A stretch of 64,000 nt of DNA from Coriaria nepalensis (Eukaryota; Streptophyta; Magnoliopsida; Cucurbitales; Coriariaceae): contig CP114495.1 of NCBI GenBank assembly GCA_027186245.1, positions 2,681,001 through 2,745,000 of the forward strand, read 5' to 3'. The notes beneath the pieces were generated by a model, which was given only the letters and a program-made list of their open reading frames with translations, searched no databases and was not told the origin of the DNA. Positions 48,630-60,446 of this stretch are shown piece by piece. The position numbers were made by a program, and so were the translations under genes. The first letter of the stretch is position 1. Every line of letters starts with the position of its first letter.

Positions 48630-49959
48630 TAAAATGCATTGTATTAAAATAATGATGACATTGTACTATAATGAAAAGTTCTTACTGAATTACAGGACAT
48701 AATACGCAACAAGTTACGCCAATCTTGAATATTAATATCTACTGAGCAACATACTAACATGATTACTAAGCTGAATTTTGGACGGCGAGTAAGTGTTGTT
48801 ATTCAAACTTAACAGGCGGGAGTGTCTACAGTGCAAACAATAATCCCAAGAGGGATTTCTTCGGAGCCGGAGACTCGAAAGATTCTTCAAGGTGAGGAGC
48901 CTCGTAAGAGAGAATTCACTATATGGGTGTTGTCTTGGTTGTTTTATGTGTGGTTATTGTTTTTTGTTGTTGTTATGTTATGTTATGTTGTGTTGTTTTT
49001 GTCTTGTGTTTTTGTTTTCACTTGGCAGGAGGTGTTATTTATAGGTGGTGGATGACTTGGGAGGCAAGGCAGTAGAAGGATCTGGAATTTACCAAAAAAA
49101 GCCTCTCTGGTTCGGATTTTGCAATTTAGCTCTCGAAAAGTTGCCCTTTTGGTGGTCAGTTCCTTGAATTAGTCAACATGGACTATCTGTTTTGTAGGTG
49201 TGCTCTTGAAATTGTTGAAAACCCTTTTGAATCAGTCAAAGTCCTCTCCTATCTTGCAGTCTAATCATTGACTTTTGTGGATATTACCCTAAACTTATCA
49301 AAAGGTTCATTCGCTTTTGTAGAATTACCCCTCTAAAAGCCTAAAAAATGACAAAATAGTAATGAATATTCCTAGAATATGACCTTAATAGGCCAAAATT
49401 GGACTACCTCACGCACAAAGGGTAGTCGACCGTATTTTTTAATTAGTTAGGGTCGGTTGCTGGCAGCTGGGCGGCCGCTCGTACCTTTTGGATGCTTGGT
49501 AGTCGGTTGGCTGCCGACGGCTGGTCTTCAGTTGCTCAATTTTACCTCATTTGGGTGTAAAAATCCGGATTGTCCGACTTATTCTATGATTTCCCATTAA
49601 GATTCTGCATCAATAAATCTTCTGATGACAAAATCCATATTTTGGCATCAATAATAATGTTAATGATTCATCTATGAGACCTTTCTTTTTAAAATAATTG
49701 GTATCAACTTGGATATTATTTCTAATTTTTCTTATATGTTGCTTAAATTTGGGATTGACATTGCTATAATAAAGGCCCAGTGGACCTTCTTTCTATATTT
49801 GCTAATATTAATTTGAATTGAATTAACTCTTACATGAACACGATAAATTGAAATACTTTGATAATTTAATAAATTATTAATTAATCGATCGTCATCATCA
49901 TCTAAGCCAATTTCTATTATTTTCGGGGTCGACTATACAGATATTAGTTCACCAAGTTA
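48630..49959. other. Repeat-like spacer, unidentified
   Basis: Composition from 48780 to 49560 is more GC-balanced than the flanks and contains no recognisable protein domain. The open frame 48822-49055 ends in low-complexity hydrophobic codons from GTTGTT/TTATG repeats and is not convincing as a gene. It may be LTR-derived. Confidence 0.35.
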
Positions 49960-50580
49960 TATAATCTTCCCACATATTATCACTTACTCTAGGATCTAAG
50001 ATGTCTTCCTTAATAACCTTCATCTAAGTTTTAAATGACATACCTTTCTGTCTACACCCTTCACTTACCTACTAATCTAAACTTTATCAAATTGGAGCCA
50101 TGTTTCGTCTTTTCTATATATGAGCAAACCATGTTAGACGTTTCTTCCTAATCTTATCATATATATAAGCTACACCTAAATAAATTATAATCATTTCATT
50201 CCTAATTTTATCCTCGAGTGATTTATCACACATTCATCTTAAAATACACATCTCTGCTACGTCATCTTATGCCTATGTTGTTTTGTAGTGACCCAACACT
50301 CTGAACCATAAAGCATAGATAGTCGAACGATTGTCTTATAATACTTTCATTTCAATCTCACAAGCATCTTTATATCGCATAAGACTCATGATGTCATCCT
50401 CTATTTCATTCAACTTGCTTTAAGCTTATGGTATATATCCTCTCGAGAATGTCTCCAATCTAAAAGATAATAGATTCTAAATATAGAAAAGCTTCACACT
50501 TTTGAATATTCCTACCGTCAATCACAATTAAATTACCTATTCTTCGTTGAGATTTATGACCAAATTTTCAACCGTTTCTT
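49960..50580 (-). mobile_element. RTE-type LINE reverse transcriptase C-terminal fragment
   Basis: The minus strand from 50580 reads, in one degenerate frame, IVIDGRNIQKCEAFLYLESI, then VLCDIKMLVRLK.KYYKTIV, RLSMLYGSECWVTTKQH and later KKRLTWFAHI and KVIKED. These correspond to the 3' part of plant RTE-clade LINE ORF2 (YLGSI, YRTAVRPALLYGSECW, RLRWFGHV, VKEDL). Multiple stops make it a dead fragment. Confidence 0.8.
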
Positions 50581-51500
50581 CATAAGCGATTTTTAGCATA
50601 GGGGGGCTAATTATTATTTATCAAAAAATGTTTTTAACATAAAAAATAGTGAAATTATTATCGTGCTTACGCGATTGGGAACGTGACATTAAAAGAGATT
50701 AATATCACATGGTAAATGAGCATTTACTCAAGGTTTTTGATTCTTTATACCTAGAATATAGAAATTCTAATTCTAGTCATAATGACATAGAAAATAGGAA
50801 TTCGATTTGTAATTATAATTAAGTTTTATTTTTTCCTCATCTAAAAATTAATAATATGCAATTAATTTTATTTAGACAAATAATATATTTTAAAGTTTAT
50901 TTATTTCTAATTTTAATTATTAATTATACTTAAATTCTAAATTATTAAATAAAATATTATAAATAACTAATAATATATAAATAAATTAAATCTTAAAATA
51001 ACTATAAAATAAATTTAAGAAAAAAATTCTAAAACTCTACTCACCTAAAATTAAATTTAAAAAAATTATAAAAAGAATTATGTATATATATAACCGGGCC
51101 CACAAACCTTAATAACTCATACCGATACGGCATGACATATATACGACTCGTTTACTGTATTCATACCATACCTTTAATTTTGGGCACGGGTACGACACGT
51201 TTTAGGTCGTGTCGGGTTTTGCCACCATTATTTGTTTGGAAAGGTATTTTTGAAAAATGAAAATAAAGAATGACCAAGCAATCCCTCTAGTGAACGTACG
51301 AACTACTAAGACTTAAAGGGTGATTTAGGTAATTCAAACCCGAGTCAAAGAAAGACAAGCATCACTGTCCCACGTCCTTACTTTGCAGAACTCTCTCTCT
51401 CTCTCTCCTCTTCGAGAAACCGCTCTGAAACTCTACCAAGCGCTACCTCCGACGACCGGGAAAAAGCTACTTTGACCGGCGATCTCCTTCCCATCGCCGC
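50581..51500. other. Spacer and promoter region of the VAP27-like gene
   Basis: AT-rich to about 51100. A patch around 51100-51230 (ACGACTCG, GGCACGGGTACGACACG, GTCGTGTCGGG) resembles the GC-rich inverted motifs of plant non-autonomous DNA transposons. A CT run at about 51390-51405 lies in the probable 5' UTR. Confidence 0.5.
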
Positions 51501-53956
51501 ATGATGAGTACTGGGGAGCTCCTCAACATTGAGCCTCAAGAGCTCCAATTTCCCTGTTAGTTGCTTCTTACTTAAAAACGCTTCTTTTTCTGCCGTTTTG
51601 AATTCTGTGTTTCTCTGCTTTCAATCTCAGATCCCTATTTCGAATTTTTGAATTTTTTTTTCTTCTTCTATTTTTCTGTTCAATTTTGCTTCTTCCTGAA
51701 CAAAATAGTCGAATTGAGGAAGCAGATCTCGTGCTCTCTGCAACTGTCGAATAAGACCGATAGTTATGTGGCTTTCAAGGTACTTAAACTCACTTCAATT
51801 TCAGTTTTTTTTTTTTCCATCCATTTTCATTGAAATTTTGGGAGTCCTGGTGCCCTAGATTGATTTTCGTTTGAACTGCTTTTGAATCTCTAGGTGAAGA
51901 CCACAAATCCAAAGAAGTACTGTGTTAGACCTAACACTGGAATTGTATTGCCAAGGTCCACATGTGATGTTATAGGTCCTTCCCTCTCCCTCTCCCTCAC
52001 CCTCTCCCTCTCAAATTCGTGCTTAGTACTTACCCATTTCTGAGCAACTGGGTTTCCTCCATTTCCTATATGGTTCAGTGACAATGCAAGCACAGAAGGA
52101 GCAACCTCCTGATATGCAATGCAAGGACAAGTTCCTCCTTCAAAGCGTAGTGGCAAGCCCTGGAGCTACTGCAAAGGATATAACTCCAGAACTGGTATTT
52201 CATTTGCGCATTTTAATTATCCCAAAATATGAGGCTTTATACAATTGTGCTTCAATTGGGTTTTTGTTTTTATGCCTTATATAGTTTGATAAGGAATCAG
52301 GGAATCTAGTTGAAGAGTGTAAACTACGGGTGCTTTATGTTTCTCCTCCTCGGCTGCCATCTCCTGTTAGGGAAGGATCAGAGGAAGGTTCTTCGCCGAG
52401 GGTCTCAGTATCAGAAAATGGAAATCAGAATGCTTCTGAATATACTGCTGTGAGTGTTCTTATTGGCATGTGTTGATTTGAAACAAGGGTTTAGTATTAA
52501 TTAAAAATTGTTGCCTTCGTCTATTGTGATTATTTTATAATGCTTTTAGGCTTCGAGAGCTTATGGTGAGCGGCACGAGCTTGAAGATAACTCATCTGAG
52601 GTATCTTGTCTTATTTATCATATAAAGATCTTGGCCTAATTTATGGAATATTTTCAGACCTTGATTTCTTGAGGTCTATATGATTGTGGGTTGTAGGTCG
52701 GATTGGGAAAAATATGCTGTCACTAATATTATATGTGTTCGTGGTCTCATGTTTCCATTTGTTTTATCAAGTTTTCTGAACAAATAGCTAGAACTAGATC
52801 TATTTTTATAAGGGTTCTGGATCAACAATATAGAGAGCAGACCATGACTAGTTTTGAAGATTGAGTTGGTTTCTAGTGGAACTTGTGTCATACAAATCAG
52901 GCTTTCTTGTTTTGTTAATGTGCCAATTTCTTAGTGAAGGTGGTGATAGGATTGCTGTTTTAGATGAAAATCATATGCTGACAAATAAGGTTAATCAATA
53001 GCTTTTGGCAGTGTTTGGTATTTGGAGTTCAATATTTCCTTACTCATTAAACTATTCCAACTGATTACTCGATCTACCCAATGATTTAGCTTTTTCGGTT
53101 CTCGATTATCTGATTTTCTACTACTGTCCTGTTAGCATCAGCAAGTTCATGCTACACCTTCAGTTCATAAGTTGCATTGCTTCATGAATTGGAAGTCAAT
53201 ATTTGGAATCTAGATCTGAATGATCTGGCCTTATAATACTAGTTTTTCATGTTGACTAAATGATAATCTAGCATAGGAACATGTTTTTCATCAGTTTTTC
53301 ATTGTGGAAGTTCGATTTTGAAACGGTGCCTTGAAGTGTTCTCCTTAACATCTCTACTTGGTTTTCCAGTGAGGTGATGTACAGTTGAGTGCATTTTGTT
53401 CTGTAAAGTAGTTCGTTACAATTTCTAAGACTGTTTCTGAAAGAAAGGGGATCTAAGATCTGATAACTCTTTTAGAGTTGCATGTTTGTCAACAATTTTT
53501 CTGTATCGAAAGGAAGGGAATCTAAGATTCGGTAACTTTTCTAGAGTTGCTTGTTTGTCATTTACTATGTAGCACTTGGTACGTAATAGCTTATCTCAAC
53601 ACCATCCATTATTCCAGGCAAGAGCTCTTATTACAAAGTTAACTGCGGAGAAGGACTCCGCGCTTCTGCAAACTAAGAAGCTTCAGCAAGAACTGGTAAC
53701 ATGCATCTTTGTCTTGGTTAATTTCTAAATTCCAGAGGTTTTCTTGAATTGAGCAAGAGATTGTTGTTAAGATAACAAACTCATGATACTGTGAAGATTA
53801 ATTGTAACCTTTTATTACAAATGGATCTATCATGTGCTGTTCCAGGAGCTCTTAAGACATTCACGCAACAAAAGCCAAGGAGGAATCTCGTTCATCTACA
53901 TGATATTAATCGGCTTGATCGGCATCATTTTCGGGTACCTTCTGAAACGAGCATAA
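51501..53956 (+). CDS. VAP27-type vesicle-associated protein (VAP family)
   Basis: Eight exons (51501-51555, 51709-51779, 51894-51975, 52079-52194, 52285-52449, 52550-52600, 53618-53695, 53846-53956) join in frame to 242 residues. The MSP domain covers about residues 5-128: TGELLNIEPQELQFPF, then ELRKQISCSLQLSNKTDSYV, the FFAT-binding region AFKVKTTNPKKYCVRPNTGI, and CKDKFLLQSVV. A Ser/Pro-rich linker, a coiled coil at about 181-209 and a C-terminal membrane anchor at about 220-239 (ISFIYMILIGLIGIIFGYLL, ending KRA) follow. VAP27 proteins tether the ER to other membranes and the cytoskeleton by binding FFAT-motif partners. All splice sites are GT-AG. ATG at 51501 is immediately followed by a second ATG at 51504; either could be used. 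Confidence 0.95.
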
Positions 53957-55077
53957 TGGTCAATTGAGTCTCTAATTTTTATTCATCTGCTGCGGTGGGT
54001 CGGTTGCCCCCTTGATGGAAATCTGAGGAAAGGTAGAAAGAGAAAGCGAGTGGAAGAAACCCAATGTGTTGATCAATCATTGAAAATTGAAAACTTTTTG
54101 TTTATGATTTATGATCACCAGCCTGTGTTTATTGACACGCTAGAAAACAGATCTGTGTTGTGTTTGATTAATATGTTTGATTTGTATTAGCAATCTGTTT
54201 CTTCTTCTATGGGGTTTTTGTAATTGACCAGGAAAGACTTGAGTCATTTATTTGCTTTATAACTTTTTCTTCTTTCTCCTACATATCCGTTTGTCGGAAC
54301 ATTTTTCCTTTTCATCCAAGTTGTGCGTGGATTCAGTAAGTACTCCAGTCAGACTGAGCTGTACATCAGTCAAGCTCGGCTCGAGCTCGTAAGATTTCCG
54401 CTCGATCGAGGTTGGTCGAGTCCTAGCTAGTGGCTTTGCTCAAGTTTGAGTCTATTTACCGAGCCGGTGCTAGAACTCATCTATTCAAAGTAGAGTTGTA
54501 TACAAACCAAACCGGACCAAAATTATTTGAATTCGGATTCGGTTTGAAATTCTAATGGACAATGAATTCAAAGTTAAACGAACTCAAATCGATTTTATAT
54601 GAATTAAATCTGCATTATTTGCTAAATATCCGGTTCGGTCGTTATAAATAAAAAATTAATTTGTATATAATATAATAATAATAAATTAATATATATAAAT
54701 AAAATTAATTAATATTAAAAATTTTCTAATTTTAAATATTTCGGATGAGGTAGAAAATTTTTTTAATTGAAATAATTAAAAAAAAAAAGGCATAATGCTA
54801 CGGCCCACGTGGCACAAAGTCCAAAATGAGAGGTCATCTTGGATCAACAGTTCTTCCTATTCAGAGAGAGAGAGAGTACCAACAAATTCTTCGGTTCATT
54901 CAGCGCTCTGCCTCTCTCACTCTCTCTCACTCTCTCTCTCTCTCTCTGTCTCTCGGTCTGTCTCTCTCCTCGACCTTCTCTCTCGTCAATGGCATCACTG
55001 TTACACATACCAAGCACTTGAGCAATGCTCTTGATATCAACTTAGATTCCCCTGCAGAAAATACCTTCTGATTGATC
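53957..55077. other. Spacer with transposon-like patches and a CT tract
   Basis: The 3' UTR of the VAP27-like gene is followed by patches at 54355-54420 (AAGCTCGGCTCGAGCTCG) and 54490-54640 (ACCAAACCGGACCAAA, CCGGTTCGGTCG), which look like common plant non-autonomous transposon sequence. A CT-rich tract at about 54910-54968 precedes the pseudogene start. Confidence 0.5.
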
Positions 55078-56645
55078 ATGGCTACAACGACATTATATCT
55101 CGAAATCGATAGATACAATGTTATTCCCTTATCGCCGCCTTCTCTCTGCGCTTGTTCTCCCCATCCTTCCTCCTCCTCCTCCTCCAAATTAGTCAGTTTC
55201 GCTTTCGGCGGCTCCAAATTCAACCATTTGCGTCTCGTTTTTGGAGTTCCCAAGGGCTTGCTTAGGATTAGCCCCAACCGCGGCTTGCTTCGCCGGCGGC
55301 TTATCTCAGCCGTGGCTCGAGCTGATCAAGAAAACCGACTCGACGAGAACGATGCTCAAGAGGTATTGTAAGATCGACCACTTTCGAACTGTATGATTTT
55401 TCAGTTTGGATCATTTTTTTACTTTTATTAGTACTTTGTATAGTTTTCTGGAGCTAGGCTAGAAAAATTGAAAGTAGTGACTTATACGTAATTTCAAGAT
55501 GATTAATACTGATGAGTGTAAACTATTTGAAAAATGGTTAGTAATTTGGGGATTTTTCCATGCTGACTGAAGATGAACTTAATAGATGTAGTAAGAGAAA
55601 ACAATAAAAGAGGAACACGTGATAGTTGATACTGATCTTTTCATGATCATTCATGTATTTTTGAATAATGTACTGAAACAAGTATGATCTAGGAAGTCAA
55701 GGGTGGCAATAAATTATCGGGGGAAGAGGATGTGGCTGAAGAAAATTAGCGAAAAAGAAAAAAGATGAAAGAGAATTACTTTTGGGCTTGGCATTGGAAT
55801 AACCGGTGGTGTAATTGTATTGGCGGGAGGATAGGATTTCACTGCAGCTTTTGCTACAGCTGTATTCGCTGGCTTGCACGAGTATTTTGAGTTGGTCAGG
55901 AGTCATGGAATCATTGAAGGAATGACACCGCCTCCTCGATTTGTGTCAAGAGTTTGCTCTGTAATCTGTGCTCTCATGCCCATACTGGCCTTGTAAGATT
56001 TTTCAAGTCTCAATTCTGTTCTTTGCATGAACTACATTCTTAATGATTGAACTGTCTACCTCTAATGTGTATATTAATAGGATATGTTTTGAAAATGGTA
56101 AGTGATTACTTGATATTGGTGGATTATTGATATTCTGTTTCCTTATTAGTTTTCTTTTTCACGTGCAGGTATTTTGGTCAAATCGATGTTGCAGTGACAT
56201 TGCATTGCTTGACATTGTATTTTGTGGTTTCTATTGCATTGCTTTTATGAAGAGGAAATCCCCGTTTTTCGCAGCTAACTAGTGCAATGTTTGGACTGTT
56301 TTACTGTGGTTATCTTCCATCTTTCTGGATCAAACTTCGATGAGGTCTATCAATGCCTGCCTTGAACTCCAGTAAGGGATTACACCTTATAATTATCTGG
56401 TATTGAATTTATCGATAGCTGTATCAATTAACAACATATTGATGTTTTTTTTTTTTTTCCCTAATCAAATTTCTGTTTCACCACTTGTTATAGGATATAG
56501 ACATCATGCCTGACATTTTTGAGATCGGTTCGGGTTCAATTTTATATCATAAGCTTCCAGGGGAATACTCGATCGCGTCGATAGCAATATGTTTACCGGA
56601 GCACTTACATACTTCTTCCTCAAAATCTTTCCAGTTTCCAATCAA
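55078..56645 (+). pseudogene. Disrupted CDP-diacylglycerol synthase (plastid CDS4/5 type)
   Basis: Exon 1 (55078 to about 55363, MATTTLYLEI...) looks intact and encodes a Ser/Arg-rich, transit-peptide-like N-terminus ending RRRLISAVARAD. The next exon (about 55692-55994) has a stop and a frameshift before RITFGLGIGITGG and an in-frame TAG where GGW is expected. It continues EYFELVRSHGIIEGMTPPPR and SRVCSVICALMPILAL with a proper GTAAGA donor. After the CACGTGCAG acceptor at 56168 comes YFGQIDVAVT, another stop, then GNPRFSQLTSAMFGLFYCGY and LPSFWIKLR, stop. A last piece near 56570-56640 reads GILDRVDSNMFTGALTYFFL in a shifted frame. The central exons with the CTP-binding signature (S...D...G, SPKKT.EG) are missing. 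The active enzyme makes CDP-DAG for plastid phosphatidylglycerol. Intron positions survive, so it came from DNA duplication, not retrotransposition. Confidence 0.85.
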
Positions 56646-57300
56646 ATTTTTAATAAACATGTCCAAATGAAGTCTTTAACTTTTTTATTTTATTAAACTT
56701 TCCTCCCCAACATTATATATTTTTTTCATTATTTCATTTTGTTTTCAGATCCCAATCACTGCCTACGCCATGAAAAGTGGTTCGCCCACTACCACCCCTC
56801 TCTCGGTTATTCTATTTGGGATTCTTACCTTCTGGGCATCTTCCTTTCATGAGCCATAACTGTGGTGGTAGCTGTGGTTTTGATTTCGAAGAAATCTGGC
56901 TCTCGTAAAAAAAACTAAGACCCTCTGGATGGGAAATTATATCAGATCAAGAATTGGGATTTATTTAAGAAAAGATTTGGTCGTTTGTGAAGTTAACTAA
57001 TTAATAAAAAAAGTGGATTAATTAGAAATTTTAAATATTTATCGAAATCTGATAAAATCATATTTTTTTTAAAATTGATTTTGTTAAAATCTAAACCAAA
57101 TTATCATTCGGAAAATTTTGATATCTCTAAATTTTACCTATAAAAAGCCCTGCCATGCTCACTTCCTCATAACCTGCCTTTTTCTCTCCTTCCTTAGCAG
57201 CCTCCTCTCCTCCCACTATCTTTCCTCAGCCAACTCTCAAAATCTACTCTCCGCTCTCCCTCCTTAGCCTTCCCCTCGTCATCGCCATCGCCATCACCAT
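56646..57300. other. Spacer with an unidentified membrane-protein-like exon fragment
   Basis: At 56749-56920 a TTTTGTTTTCAG acceptor-like site is followed by ITAYAMKSGSPTTTPLSVIL, then FGILTFWASSFHEP. A one-base frame change gives AITVVVAVVLISKKSGSRKK and a stop. This looks like the last exon of a small membrane protein, with a frameshift. I do not recognise the family. The rest, to the TFIIE beta leader, has no feature. Confidence 0.4.
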
Positions 57301-57409
57301 CTTTTTCTGTTACCCGCTGGAGCAAGGGCTCTCTTACTCAGATCGGACCCCAATTGTATGATCGATCAATTTTCTGCTCTGATCGATCCCTAAATATTCT
57401 CCGCTCAAA
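57301..57409 (+). other. Probable 5' untranslated exon of the TFIIE beta gene
   Basis: A pyrimidine-rich leader ends ...CCGCTCAAAG at 57409 before a GTACTG donor. A second candidate leader exon, 57891-57938, sits between TTGTGCAG and GTACTG and is 48 nt long, in phase with the coding ATG. The boundaries are inferred from splice signals only. Confidence 0.45.
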
Positions 57410-58695
57410 GGTACTGCTTCTTTTCAAGGACTGGTGAAATTTGAAGAAATCCGTTTTATTTGTAAATTGGTTGGTTCATTCTTTCTATTTCTCTATGATT
57501 TCTCGATGAGTTCAGAAAATACGAATTTACGGAGCTATACCAACTCATACAACCTATTCATTGATTATAATTTCTTCAGCAACGTGGGTTGAGGATTTAA
57601 ATTTTTCATTCGGAAATTGTATTGGGGAAGCTTTCTCATTTTTATATATCACTTGGGTTTATACCGTTTTATGTATTTGTAGACTAAAGTACCCAATAAT
57701 TATTTAACATTATCATAATCCCGTTTTCCTTGTATTATGGATTCTCCCTCTAATTGCAATCATCAATTTTTTTTCACCAAAACCCCCATGTATATATATA
57801 TATATATATGCGATGGATTTCTCTTCTTTTTGCTGGTTGGTGCTCTCATTTTGTTGTTGTATTGGTTTTTCTTTCTACTGTGTTGTGCAGTTGGGAGCCA
57901 CAGCTCAAAAGCCATCAAAGTCAGGTCCTTGGAGAAAGGTACTGCCAGAATCCTTTTATGATTATGCTTTTTGTATGGTGCTCCTCGAGCTTGTTTAAAA
58001 TGTGCATTTTATGCAGTGTAAAAATATCAGAGTTGTAAATTGATATTAAATAAGAACCAAGAACAAAGGAATTTGGAGTAGATAAAAGGAGTAGATAATA
58101 TAGAATTTGTAATTGATGTTCAAATTCTCTCTTGTATTTCTCCTTTTAGTTTGAATTTCGTGTAATGAGTTGGATTTTTCTCTTCAATGGCTTTGATCTC
58201 GGCTGTGTTTGATTATTATTCTTTGATACTCTAGTGAATTTTTTAACTGAAGATTGTTCTTGTAGTGATTTATCTTATGTTTCTGTCATGATTAAATCTA
58301 ATAATTAGGAAGATCTAATTGCATATAATTTTTTGCTATTAGTGATTGGTGAGTTTTAGATTAGTTGGTTGCGGACAGTAGAAGTGCAATCATTAATTCT
58401 ACTTACAACACTCAAATTATCATTCTCTCCAATTTTAGGATTTATAGGTGCTCATTGTTTCATTCTGTCAAATCTAACATGGAAAAGTAGAGGTGCCTGT
58501 TAATAGAAATGGTTGAAACATTGCATAAAATCAAGTGTTTTTTGATGATCCAGTGTCTAGAGTGACTAGCTGATTCTAATAGAACTCTTTATTTTACGAT
58601 GATCCAGCGTGCTTTCATATGTCATTGTAATAAACCTCATCTGCTTTCTTTAGTTGCTTTTGATGAATCGAAAGTAATAAAGCTTTAATGCTCAG

Positions 58696-60446
58696 ATGGA
58701 GTTACAGGAAAGATTAGACAAGTTCAAGAAGCAGCAAGTGAAGTGCCAGTCAACCTTGACTGGCATTGCAGCATCTAAGAACAGCACGGTTCAAAAGTTC
58801 ACACCTCCACCTGCTGCAGTAACGACTGGAGCACCTGCTCCTCCTGCCAAATTTTCAAATGATACTGAAAGACTTCAACACATCAATAGCATTAGAAAGT
58901 CTCCTGTGGGAGCCCAAATCAAGCGTGTCATACGCCTGTTGTTTGAGGTTCGGAACCACATTACATCTGTTAAGTGTTATGATGATATACTGGCCTAATT
59001 TAGTGATAATTTATATGTGTTAATAATCTTTTATTGATATGATAAGGGATCCATTACCATTGTGTGACAGTGTTTTTTGTTTACAGACTAGGCAAGCCTT
59101 TACACCGGAGCAAATAAATGAAATGTGTTATGTTGATATAAATTCCAATAAAGCTGTTTTTGACAGTTTGCGAAATAACCCAAAAGTGTACTACGATGGG
59201 AAGCGATTCTCGTATAAGGTGAATCACATGTTCATCATGTTTTTCAGGGGCTTGGATATAAAATGTTTTAATTTTTAGGTCTTAATAAGCCCTTGCTTGT
59301 CTCTATCATGGAGGATGACATTTTAGCCTCTTGTTGGTGTATATAGTCCAAACATGATATAAAGGAGAAGAGTCAACTTCTTTACTTGATCCGAAAGTTT
59401 CCAGAAGGCCTTGCTGTCATTGATCTCAAGGATGCATACCCCAGCGTTATGGAAGACTTGCAGGTGCACCTATATGGTTTGAGAAAAATTTCCTTTGACA
59501 ACCTCTTGTGATTGTTTTTTATTTTCTCCCTATAATTGTACAATATTGCTTGATTGGTAAGTGGTTCGTGAAATTTCGGTTGCTACTGGTAGATTCCTTT
59601 TGTCTAAAGAGTAGATGTTTTTGGGAATACTAGTCTTCGCTGTTATTTATGTGAGAACCCATTATTTTGATACTTGAAAATGAGTTAATCGTCTCCTTTG
59701 TCTATTCTCTAGAAAATTATGTTTTCTACAAAAGAGTTTTTTGGAATATTAGTCTTGGCTGTTATTTATGTGAGAACCCATGATTCATGATACTTAAAAA
59801 TGAGTAATCATCTCCTTTTTCTAATCTCTAGAAATTTATATTTTCTACCTAATAGAATTCTCTTGTTTAATGTAAGTAGAAACAGCTCTACTGATCTTGG
59901 TTCGTATACTGTTGTGAAGTTTGAGTTGTTGATTGATGGATTGGAAACCATATGATCTGACTTTCTACAGTAGCTCTTTCAGACTTATGACTAGTACCTT
60001 AATTTCTTTTACAAGAAAGAAGTACAGCCTTAAGAGCTATTGATGTCACCTTGTTGGAGTTTCTTTTACACTTTACACAGGAACCTAAAAGAAAATCTTC
60101 TTTCTGCTAATATCAGGCTCTAAAAGCAGCCGGTCAGATATGGCTGCTTTCAAACTTCGATTCACAGGAGGACATTGCATACCCAAATGACCCTAGAGTA
60201 CCCATTAAGGTGGACGATGATCTCAAACAGCTCTTTCGAGGAATCGAGTTGCCCAGAGACTTTTTAGATATCGAGAAAGACCTCCAGAAGAACGGGATGA
60301 AACCTGCAACCAACACGGCTAAGAGGAGAGCTAATGCAGAGGGCCATGTCTCTTCCTCCAAGCCCAAACCCAAGAAGAAGAAGCTCGAGATCAGCAAGAG
60401 GACTAAGCTCACCAATGCTCATCTTCCTGAGCTTTTCAGAAATTAA
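58696..60446 (+). CDS. TFIIE subunit beta (general transcription factor)
   Basis: Four coding exons (58696-58947, 59087-59218, 59347-59463, 60117-60446), all phase 0 with GT-AG borders, encode 276 residues. The N-terminus MELQERLDKFKKQQVKCQST leads to a Pro/Ala-rich linker. The first winged-helix domain follows (NDTERLQHINSIRKSPVGAQ, QAFTPEQINEMCYVDINSNK, AVFDSLRNNPKVYYDGKRFS). The second winged helix (KSQLLYLIRKFPEGLAVIDL, KDAYPSVMEDLQ, IWLLSNFDSQEDIAYPND) comes next. The C-terminal basic tail has KPKPKKKK and ends EISKRTKLTNAHLPELF. The beta subunit pairs with TFIIE alpha in the RNA polymerase II preinitiation complex and helps recruit TFIIH. The ATG lies exactly at a CAG acceptor, so the transcript must carry at least one upstream leader exon. 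No damage is seen. Confidence 0.95.
59608..59848 (+). repeat. Two-copy tandem duplication inside a TFIIE beta intron
   Basis: Copies at 59608-59729 and 59730-59848 share GTCTTSGCTGTTATTTATGT and GAGAACCCAT, then TCTCCTTT and TCTCTAGAAA, ending TTTTCTAC. It lies within the intron between the third and fourth coding exons and does not touch the splice sites. Confidence 0.85.

Noticed and set aside
48822..49055. 77-codon plus-strand ORF
   Set aside because: The C-terminal half is a GTT/TTATG low-complexity stretch; the N-terminal half matches nothing I know, and no splice or promoter context supports it.
54910..55277. Ser/Leu-rich ORFs on both strands around the CT tract
   Set aside because: They are translations of CTCTCT repeats in several frames; only the frame starting at 55078 continues into recognisable CDS4/5 sequence.
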